From assembly GCF_030053115.1 (NCBI RefSeq), contig NZ_CP125619.1, positions 2,295,001 to 2,359,000 of the forward strand: 64,000 nt of DNA, written 5' to 3'. Shown one piece after another: positions 57,581 to 64,000 of the stretch. Under the pieces are notes generated by a model that was given only the letters and a program-made list of their open reading frames with translations, was not told the origin of the DNA and made no database searches. The stretch comes from Pseudomonas svalbardensis. Lineage in GTDB: Bacteria > Pseudomonadota > Gammaproteobacteria > Pseudomonadales > Pseudomonadaceae. Within the stretch, counting starts at the first letter, position 1, and each line of letters begins with the position of its first letter. The position numbers and the translations under genes are program-made.

Positions 57581-59053
57581 CTATTTCAGATACCAGCCCC
57601 ATGGCTGGTCGCTGACGTATTCGGTCACTTGCTTCACCTCCAGATAATTGTGCAGCCCCCATTGGCCGAGTTCCCGGCCAATACCGCTGTGTTTCATGCC
57701 GCCCCACGGTGCTTCCACAAAGGTGGGTTGAGAGCAGTTGACCCAGATAATCCCTGCGCGCAGTTGGTTGGCGACGCGGGCGGTACGTTGCAAATCAGCA
57801 CTCATCACGGCGGCGGCGAGGCCGAAGCGGCTGGCGTTGGCCATTTGCAAGGCTTGCTCTTCGGTCTTGAAGCGCTTGATGCACAGCACCGGGCCGAACA
57901 CCTCTTCGCGCCAGAGGATGCTGCTGTGTCCGGGCTCGTCGAAGATGGCCGGTTCGATGAAATAACCCTCTGGCAGATACGCCGGTTGCCGACCTCCGGT
58001 GAGCAGGCGTGCGCCGCTGGCCAGTCCCTGATCGATAAAGCCGAGGACCTTGTCGTGTTGACCCCGGCTGACCAAAGGGCCCAACAACACACCGGGTTCC
58101 AGCCCTGGGCCGATGGTGATCTTGCGGGTTTCCTCAACCAGTCGTTCGATCAACCGCGAGGCGATGTTTTCCTGCACCAGCAAGCGTGAAGTGGCGCTGC
58201 ACACCTGGCCCTGGTTCCAGAAAATCCCGAACAGAATCCACTCCACCGCCGCTTCGACATCGGCGTCGTCGAACACAATCAACGCAGATTTTCCGCCCAG
58301 CTCCAGGCTGATGTTCTTGATGTCGCGAGCGGCCGCGGACATGATTTTTGCCCCGGTGGGCACGCTCCCGGTGAAGGCCAGTTTGTCCACGCCAGGGTGT
58401 TCGGTGAGCGGACCGCCGGCGTCGGCTCCAAGACCGGTCACGACGTTCAGGACCCCGGCCGGCAGACCAATGCGGTCGGCGGCCGCGGCCAGTTCCAGCG
58501 CTGTCAGTGGTGTCAGTTCGGACGGTTTCAACACCAGCGTGGCCCCGGCGGCCAAGGCGGGCGCGACCTTCCACGCGGCCATCAGCAGCGGGTAGTTCCA
58601 GGGGATGATCTGCCCGGCAACGCCGATCGGCTCATGACGGATGCGGCAGCGAAAGCGTTCATCCGGCAGCGCCAGCGGGTGGTCCTGCTGTTGATCCAGT
58701 TCCCGGGCCAACCCGGCGTAGTAACGAAAGCAACCGATCGCATCGCCAACGTCCCACAGCGCTTCGGGCAACGGTTTGCCGTTGTCGCGCACTTCCAGTT
58801 CAGCCAACGCCTGTTGACCACTGTCCAGTTCATCAGCCAACGCTTCCAGCCACTGCGCGCGCTCGGCGCCAGTGGTTTGGCTCCAGCCGTTATCGAACGC
58901 TCGTCTGGCGGCGCGCACCGCATGATCGACGTCTTCTTCGGTGCCCGCGGCTACCCGATGGAAAGCCTGTTCGGTGGCCGGGTCGATGACGTCCAGGTAG
59001 CCGCCCAGATCCGGGCTGACCCACTCGCCGTTGATGTAAAGCTGATCACGCAT
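57581..59053 (-). CDS. NAD(P)-dependent aldehyde dehydrogenase (aminoaldehyde/betaine-aldehyde type)
   Basis: A 490-residue ALDH. The cofactor segment PWNYPLLMAAWKVAPALAAG with KPSELTPLTAL leads to GFTGS-like LAFTGSVPTGAKI. The catalytic base is E251 in SLELGG and the nucleophile C285 in GQVCSATSR. The C-terminus has PFGG-type PWGGMKHSGIGRELG. Sequence style and the polyamine transporter next door suggest oxidation of an aminoaldehyde from polyamine breakdown. The start overlaps the end of the upstream permease gene by 8 bases, so it is co-translated with the transporter. Confidence 0.88.
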   Translation of the reverse strand: MRDQLYINGEWVSPDLGGYLDVIDPATEQAFHRVAAGTEEDVDHAVRAARRAFDNGWSQTTGAERAQWLEALADELDSGQQALAELEVRDNGKPLPEALWDVGDAIGCFRYYAGLARELDQQQDHPLALPDERFRCRIRHEPIGVAGQIIPWNYPLLMAAWKVAPALAAGATLVLKPSELTPLTALELAAAADRIGLPAGVLNVVTGLGADAGGPLTEHPGVDKLAFTGSVPTGAKIMSAAARDIKNISLELGGKSALIVFDDADVEAAVEWILFGIFWNQGQVCSATSRLLVQENIASRLIERLVEETRKITIGPGLEPGVLLGPLVSRGQHDKVLGFIDQGLASGARLLTGGRQPAYLPEGYFIEPAIFDEPGHSSILWREEVFGPVLCIKRFKTEEQALQMANASRFGLAAAVMSADLQRTARVANQLRAGIIWVNCSQPTFVEAPWGGMKHSGIGRELGQWGLHNYLEVKQVTEYVSDQPWGWYLK

Positions 59054-59873
59054 GGTGAGACTCCTGGACGCCGGTGCGGCGGTTTTGCAGGTGACGGGAA
59101 GTGAACAGCAGCGCCAGCGACGCGCAGATGATGACGGTCGAAACCGCGTTAATCTCCGGGGTCACGCCGCGGCGGATGGATGAAAAGATGTAGATCGGCA
59201 AGGTTGTTTCGGAACCGGCGACGAAGAACGCGATGATGAAATCGTCGAAGCTGAAGGTGAACGCCAGCAGAAACCCGGCCATGATCGCCGGACTGATCTG
59301 CGGCAGGGTGACCCGCCAGAACGTTTGCATTGGGGGGGCGTAGAGGTCGGCCGAGGCTTCCAGCAAGGCCTTGTCCAGTGAGTCGACGCGGCTGCGCACG
59401 ATCACCATGACCAATGCCATGGTGAACAGCGAGTGCGCGGCGATCACGGTAAAGAAGCCCATGTTCAACCGTGGCACGCTCGGTATCCAGCTCGCCAGCA
59501 ACGGGTTGATCAGGTCGAACAGGCTAATGAACGCAATCAGTGTCGAGATGCCGATGACGATCCCGGGCACGATGATTGCGCAATAGGTCAGCGCATCGAA
59601 CAGCAACCGCACTTTGGCGCTGGCACGTTGCAAACCGAACACCGCGAGCGTGCCGAACAGCGTGGCAATCACCGCTGAAGTGAAGGCAATGAACGCGCTA
59701 TGGCCCAGCGCCTCCATGATGAACGGGTTGCCAAACGCGCGACCAAACCACTGCACCGAGCAGCATTCGAACGCCAGGCCACTGCGCCCGGCGTTGAAGC
59801 TGAACAGCACGATCAACGCGATCGGTGCGTAGAGAAACAGGTACAGCGAAGTCGAATAGCTGCGCAGCCACAT
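59046..59873 (-). CDS. Polyamine-type ABC transporter permease (PotC-like)
   Basis: A 275-residue MetI-like permease with six membrane spans. It begins LRSYSTSLYLFLYAPIALIV and carries the EAA loop with KALLEASADLYAPPMQTFWR before a PAIMAGFLLAFTFSFDDF span, as in PotC. I start at ATG 59873, with GGAGGG upstream and one base after the PotB-like stop. It pairs with the other permease in the channel. Confidence 0.9.
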   Translation of the reverse strand: MWLRSYSTSLYLFLYAPIALIVLFSFNAGRSGLAFECCSVQWFGRAFGNPFIMEALGHSAFIAFTSAVIATLFGTLAVFGLQRASAKVRLLFDALTYCAIIVPGIVIGISTLIAFISLFDLINPLLASWIPSVPRLNMGFFTVIAAHSLFTMALVMVIVRSRVDSLDKALLEASADLYAPPMQTFWRVTLPQISPAIMAGFLLAFTFSFDDFIIAFFVAGSETTLPIYIFSSIRRGVTPEINAVSTVIICASLALLFTSRHLQNRRTGVQESHHA

Positions 59874-59874
59874 G

Positions 59875-60792
59875 TCACAACCCTCCGTCGGCAGGGCGGC
59901 CGCCATAGCGCGCCACCAGTTTCAAATACACGCCGATGATCAGCAGCATCATCGCCACCAAGGTCATCGCCAGCGCGCTGCCGAAGGGCCAGTTGCGCGA
60001 TTGCAGAAACAGGTCGACCAGTGCGTTGCCGACGAAGAACACTTTGCCGCCACCGAGAATGGCCGGGATCAGAAACTCACCCATCAACAGGATAAACACC
60101 AACATCACCCCGGTAATGATCCCGGGCGCGGAGAGTGGCAGGGTGATCCGCCGGAAACTTTCGAAAGCGCTGGCACCCAGGTCTGCCGAGGCTTCGAGCA
60201 GACGCTTGTCGAGTTTTTCCAGGCTGACGTAAATCGGAAACACCATCAGCGGCAAGTAGCCGTAAACGATGCCGATCAGCACCGCCCACGGCGTATTGAT
60301 CAGCCGCACGTCTTCAAGGCCAAGGCTTGCGAGCAAGGCCGGAATGCCCTTGCCGCTGAGGATGAAAATCCAGGCGTAAGTGCGGATCAGGAAACTGGTC
60401 CAGAACGGCACAATCACCAGCGTCAGGAGTAGCGAGCGGTTCTTGCTGACCTTGACTGCCAGAAAATACGCCAGCGGGTAAGCCGCCACCAGGCACACCA
60501 GCGTGCCCAGCGGCGCCAGCATCAGCGTGTTATTGAACGCCGTGCCACGGGAACCGAGATTCAGGTAGTTGGCCAGCGTGAAGCCACCGGCGTAACCGCC
60601 CACGGCACTGCGCTCGCCGAAACTGAAGACCAGAATGATCACCAGCGGCATCAACAACAGCAGCAGGAACCACAAGGTCGAGGGCAAGAGCATCAGTAGG
60701 GTGATCCGCCGACCGAGGCTGCGCCGTTGGCGAACCTCGAACGACAGGGCATTGCCCGGCTGCACCGTTTGCGGGTGGGTGGTGGCGTTCAT
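59875..60792 (-). CDS. Polyamine-type ABC transporter permease (PotB-like)
   Basis: A 305-residue MetI-like permease. The first span is ITLLMLLPSTLWFLLLLLMP, and the EAA loop KRLLEASADLGASAFESFRR precedes GIITGVMLVFILLMGEFLIP, typical of PotB. I start at ATG 60792, where GAGGAG is 5 bases upstream; an ATG 21 bases earlier has no ribosome site. It lies 31 bases after the binding-protein stop. Confidence 0.9.
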   Translation of the reverse strand: MNATTHPQTVQPGNALSFEVRQRRSLGRRITLLMLLPSTLWFLLLLLMPLVIILVFSFGERSAVGGYAGGFTLANYLNLGSRGTAFNNTLMLAPLGTLVCLVAAYPLAYFLAVKVSKNRSLLLTLVIVPFWTSFLIRTYAWIFILSGKGIPALLASLGLEDVRLINTPWAVLIGIVYGYLPLMVFPIYVSLEKLDKRLLEASADLGASAFESFRRITLPLSAPGIITGVMLVFILLMGEFLIPAILGGGKVFFVGNALVDLFLQSRNWPFGSALAMTLVAMMLLIIGVYLKLVARYGGRPADGGL

Positions 60793-60823
60793 GGGGGACT
60801 CCTCATTGGCCATGGCCAGGCGA

Positions 60824-61966
60824 TCAGGCGGACTTGAAGCGAGCCATCAGTTCGGCGCGCGCCGGACTGGTGAGCGTCGCCGCGGCACCGAATTCCAGAG
60901 GACTGAGCGCTTCGGCGGCCGGGTACATGATCGGATCGTCGAGCATGGCGGTGGGCAGCAACGCATCGACGCGTTTGTCGCCGCTCGGGTAGCCGTGGCT
61001 CAACACTTCGAGCTTGTTGTGCTGCGGATCGAGCAGGTAGTTGATGAAGGCGTAGGCCGCGTCCTTGTGCTCCGAGCTTTTGGGAATGGCAAAGAAGTCA
61101 CTCCACAGTTCGCCCCCTTCCTTGCCCAGTTCGAACTGCATCTGCGCGTTGTCGCGGTGCAACTGAGAGGCATCGCCGGTCCAGGACATCGCCAGCCAGG
61201 CATCGCCGCTGCGCATTGACGGCTGGATGTCGGAGTTGATGGCGAACAGGTGCGGCTTGACCTCGATCAGCAGCTTTTCGGCATCGGCCAGTTCTTTCGG
61301 GTCCAGGGAGTTGAAGCTATAGCCGAAGCTTTTCAGCGCGTTGCCGATGGCGGTCAGTTGGTAGTCGTGAACCATCGTCCGGCCGCTGGCGGGGCCTTGA
61401 GCTGCTGCCCAGAATTCTTTCCAGCTGGCGGGGCCGTTCTTCAGTTTGCCGGCGTCGTAGAGCATGCCGGTAGTGCCCCAGTTTTTCGGCACCGCATACA
61501 CCTTGCCGTCCACCGTTCCTTGGGCCATGAATTTTTGCTGGAACGCCGACGCCTCAAAGTTGGGAATGCGCGACAGGTCCAATGGTTCGATCAGGCCCAG
61601 GCTAACGTAAGTGCTGATGGTGTAGTTGGTCGGCACCAGTACGTCCCAGCCACTGCCACCGGCCTGCAATTTGGCAAGCATCTCTTCGTTGGAACCGAAC
61701 ACGCTCATCGAAACGCGCGCACCGGTGGTTTTGGCGAAGGTGTCGAGGTTTTCCTGGCTGTGGTAATTCGGCCAAGTCGCTAGCGACAGGCGATCGCCCA
61801 GCTTGGCCTGCTCGGCGGCCCCGGCGGTGGAGATCAGCAGGCCGGGCATGTTGGTTGCGACCACCGCTGCGGCAATTCCCAGGCCTGTGCGACCAAGGAA
61901 CTCGCGGCGGCTGATCGAGCCGTTCTGCCAGCTACGCAGGGTTTTGATAAACGTCTTCTGGTCCAT
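60824..61966 (-). CDS. Polyamine-type ABC transporter, binding protein
   Basis: A 380-residue PotD/PotF-like periplasmic protein. The signal is Tat-type: SRREFLGR followed by TGLGIAAAVVAT. Mature segments SLATWPNYHSQENLDTF, DVLVPTNYTISTYV, VPKNWGTTGMLYD and AWLAMSWTGDA match spermidine/putrescine-binding proteins. The exact ligand is not readable. GGAG lies before ATG 61966. Confidence 0.9.
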   Translation of the reverse strand: MDQKTFIKTLRSWQNGSISRREFLGRTGLGIAAAVVATNMPGLLISTAGAAEQAKLGDRLSLATWPNYHSQENLDTFAKTTGARVSMSVFGSNEEMLAKLQAGGSGWDVLVPTNYTISTYVSLGLIEPLDLSRIPNFEASAFQQKFMAQGTVDGKVYAVPKNWGTTGMLYDAGKLKNGPASWKEFWAAAQGPASGRTMVHDYQLTAIGNALKSFGYSFNSLDPKELADAEKLLIEVKPHLFAINSDIQPSMRSGDAWLAMSWTGDASQLHRDNAQMQFELGKEGGELWSDFFAIPKSSEHKDAAYAFINYLLDPQHNKLEVLSHGYPSGDKRVDALLPTAMLDDPIMYPAAEALSPLEFGAAATLTSPARAELMARFKSA

Positions 61967-62005
61967 AGCACGCTCCACATTCGGTTGATCAAACGAATCG
62001 ATGAT

Positions 62006-63133
62006 TTACAACGCCATGGCCAGGCCATTGGCGTGATCCCAGCCGACGCTCACTGCAGCGCCGTGTTCGAATGCATTGGCGCCGTGATCCTGCTGGCGCG
62101 GCACACGCACGCAAACCACGCCAAAGGCTTGGGTGCGCACGCGGTATTCGGTGGAGTTGCCGAGGTAGATGCGGTCTTCCACGTGGCCTTGCAGCTTCAC
62201 TTCTCGGGTCATGTCGGCGTTGGCGCTGGCGATGCTGATCAGCTCCGGGCGCACCGCGATGCAACCGGCGACGCCTGCGCTTAAGGCTTTGCCGGTGGGC
62301 GTCAGTGGGCTGGTCAGTTCCAGTCCTTGCTCTGTACGCAGCACAACTGAATCGCCCTGCATTTGGCGAACCGTGCCGTTGAACAGATTGGATTCGCCGA
62401 TAAAGTCGGCCACGTAACGGCTGGCCGGCGCTTCATACAGTTGTTCCGGGGTGGCGGTCTGGATGATCGAACCGTTGTGCATCACGCTGATGCTGTCACT
62501 CATCGACAAGGCTTCTTCCTGATCGTGGGTGACCAGCACAAAGGTAATGCCGACTTCGCGTTGCAGGCGCAGCAGCTCGGATTGCATTTCCTTGCGCAGC
62601 TTGCGGTCCAGCGCCGCCAGCGGCTCGTCCAGCAGCAACACGGTCGGCTTGTTGACCAGCGCCCGGGCCAGGGCCACACGCTGCTGTTGGCCGCCGGAAA
62701 GTTCACTCGGCTTGCGTTGGCCGAAGCCGCTGAGGCGCACCATTTCCAACGCCTCATCAGCCATGCGCAGTTGGGTTTTTTTGTCGGGACGCGGGGTGCG
62801 ATAACGCAGCCCATAGGCGATGTTCTGTGCCACTGTCAGGTGCGGGAAGAGGGCGTAATGCTGGAACACCATGTTCACCGGCCGTTCAAACGCCGGCACT
62901 CCGGCAACGTTCTTGCCCGACAGGCGCACTTCGCCGCTACTGGGCTGTTCGAAGCCGGCGATCATGCGCAGGGTGGTGGTTTTGCCGCAGCCGGAACCGC
63001 CGAGGAAGGAATGGAATGAGCCGCGGCGCACCGCGAAGTTTAGGCCATTGACGGCTGACACCTCGCCATAGCGTTTGACCACGTTGCAGAATTCGATATC
63101 GCTTGGCGAAGTGTCATTCACGCTGTTGTTCAC
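62006..63133 (-). CDS. Polyamine-type ABC transporter ATPase (PotA-like)
   Basis: A 375-residue importer ATPase. Walker A GGSGCGKTTT, Q-loop MVFQHYALFPHLTV, signature LSGGQQQRVALARAL, Walker B VLLLDEPLAALD, switch VTHDQEEAL, then a C-terminal TOBE domain (about residues 270-360). I start at GTG 63133, with GGGAG 8 bases upstream; an open frame to 63178 has no good start. It is the first gene of the operon. Confidence 0.92.
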   Translation of the reverse strand: MNNSVNDTSPSDIEFCNVVKRYGEVSAVNGLNFAVRRGSFHSFLGGSGCGKTTTLRMIAGFEQPSSGEVRLSGKNVAGVPAFERPVNMVFQHYALFPHLTVAQNIAYGLRYRTPRPDKKTQLRMADEALEMVRLSGFGQRKPSELSGGQQQRVALARALVNKPTVLLLDEPLAALDRKLRKEMQSELLRLQREVGITFVLVTHDQEEALSMSDSISVMHNGSIIQTATPEQLYEAPASRYVADFIGESNLFNGTVRQMQGDSVVLRTEQGLELTSPLTPTGKALSAGVAGCIAVRPELISIASANADMTREVKLQGHVEDRIYLGNSTEYRVRTQAFGVVCVRVPRQQDHGANAFEHGAAVSVGWDHANGLAMAL

Positions 63134-63238
63134 GAGGTGGGCTCCCTTGCAGTGATGAATCAGTGCGTCGGGGGCCAAACTAGCAATCGGGGTTTTGCGC
63201 TGTATATATCCCTTGGGGGATAGAGTCGGTTTCAGGTG

Positions 63239-64000
63239 TCAGGCTTCGACGACCAGTTCCTGGCCGGTAAGGTCGCGGATAAACAGCCCGAGCAATTCGG
63301 ACTGGCTGCCGATGCCGAGTTTGGCGTAGATGTTCTTGCGGTGAATCTTCACCGTGCCAGGACTGATGCCCAGTTGTTCGGCGACCGAGGCGCTGGAGTG
63401 ACCGCGTAGCAGCAACTGGACAATCTCTTGTTCGCGGTGGGTGAGGATGTGCGCGCCGAACTGATCGAAGGCTTCGCGGATCTTGAAGTCCAGGTCCTGC
63501 GCCGGGCGCGGTTGCTGGGCTTGACGCAAACGCCAGGCTTCATTGATGACCTGTTCAACCACGGCCTGCGCGCACTCGATCAACTGCATCTCGTCACGAC
63601 CAAAAGCACAGCTGGCGGTGGATCGCATCAACGACAGAACGGCCATGGCGCCGCGACCGAGGTCGACGAAAAACGCCACTTCTTCAGCCAGTCCGGTTTG
63701 CTGGTAATACGTCAGGTAATACTCGCCGAGGTAAAAGTGGTCGGGTGCGAACTGTCGCAAACGCCACAGTCCAGGCGCTTGCCCGCGAGTGCATGCCAGG
63801 TAGAACGGATCAAGTAAATAGGGCCCGCACTGATAGTCATCGACATACACCGCACGCTTGTCGGCTGCGAAGGTGTCGAACAGCGCCAACGGCCGATGAT
63901 TGCCTTCGTAGACGAACAGAACGAAGTGATCGACCGGGCATATTTGCCGCAACCAGTGACTCAAGCCTGCTAACCGCGCATGCCCGGGAGGAAGGTCCAG
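63239..64000 (-). CDS. LuxR-type regulator, N-terminus beyond the window
   Basis: At least 254 codons. The C-terminal LuxR HTH (LTHREQEIVQLLLRGHSSAS, VAEQLGISPGTVKIHRKNIY, AKLGIGSQSELLGLF) is complete. The N-terminal part is a sensor-like domain without motifs I recognise. The frame remains open to the window edge (LDLPPGHARLAGL before SHWLRQ), so the TTG at 63964 is probably not the real start. It lies 105 bases upstream of the transporter operon on the same strand and is its likely regulator. Confidence 0.85.
   Translation of the reverse strand: MDLPPGHARLAGLSHWLRQICPVDHFVLFVYEGNHRPLALFDTFAADKRAVYVDDYQCGPYLLDPFYLACTRGQAPGLWRLRQFAPDHFYLGEYYLTYYQQTGLAEEVAFFVDLGRGAMAVLSLMRSTASCAFGRDEMQLIECAQAVVEQVINEAWRLRQAQQPRPAQDLDFKIREAFDQFGAHILTHREQEIVQLLLRGHSSASVAEQLGISPGTVKIHRKNIYAKLGIGSQSELLGLFIRDLTGQELVVEA

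Noticed and set aside
57443..57707. Extension of the AraC-type frame up to a start at 57707
   Set aside because: The added sequence runs through the inverted repeats and overlaps the end of the aldehyde dehydrogenase gene in the same direction; it has no regulator-like features.

Overview
The window is a piece of a Pseudomonas chromosome, most likely from the P. fluorescens group. The evidence is GC-rich coding sequence, the purF-metZ-SDR-tRNA(Val/Asp/Asp) order, an RsmE-type CsrA protein, the thrS-infC-rpmI-rplT-pheST-ihfA block, and several Pseudomonas-type small proteins. It opens inside purF (+) and closes inside a LuxR-type regulator gene (-).

Layout. 1-3240: end of purF, metZ, an SDR gene, then tRNA-Val(TAC) and two identical tRNA-Asp genes. 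3470-23510: one large iron-acquisition island on the + strand. It begins with a FecI sigma factor, a FecR regulator and a TonB receptor with a signalling domain. An achromobactin-type NRPS-independent siderophore operon follows (acsF, acsD, acsE, an MFS exporter, acsC, acsB, acsA), then the Fe-siderophore ABC importer cbrABCD, a FhuF-like ferric reductase and an RraA-family protein. From acsE onward almost every gene overlaps its neighbour or follows it within 20 bases, so the unit probably works as one: make the ligand from diaminobutyrate, serine, citrate and 2-oxoglutarate, export it, re-import the ferric complex, reduce it, and sense it through FecIR. A SIP-family ferric reductase lies separately at 28.8 kb.

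23520-32800: single housekeeping and accessory genes (FAD oxidoreductase, tRNA-Val(GAC), hydrolase, small membrane proteins, rsmE, SPOR lipoprotein, endonuclease I, periplasmic asparaginase). 32849-40000: ribose/nucleoside operon rbsBACRKD plus a periplasmic nucleoside hydrolase, with a promoter and a LacI-type operator in front. 40037-42050: small orphan proteins, an I78-type inhibitor lipoprotein and a cold-shock gene. 42423-49878: the translation block, with an AUU start on infC, ending at tRNA-Pro(GGG).

49950-57580 is a decayed, variable stretch. Beside tRNA-Pro is an integrase gene that has lost its middle. After an intact kup lies a ruined kdp locus: a small upstream ORF, kdpF without its start codon, a multiply broken kdpA, and a headless kdpE, with kdpB, kdpC and kdpD gone. 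Next come an IS-end-like repeat pair, a frameshifted glutathione transferase gene whose head was lost together with that of a TetR gene, and an AraC remnant. 57581-64000 is an intact polyamine-type ABC transporter operon (ATPase, binding protein, two permeases) with an aldehyde dehydrogenase, next to a LuxR-family regulator.

All functional names rest on reading the sequence and on family knowledge; no database search was run.
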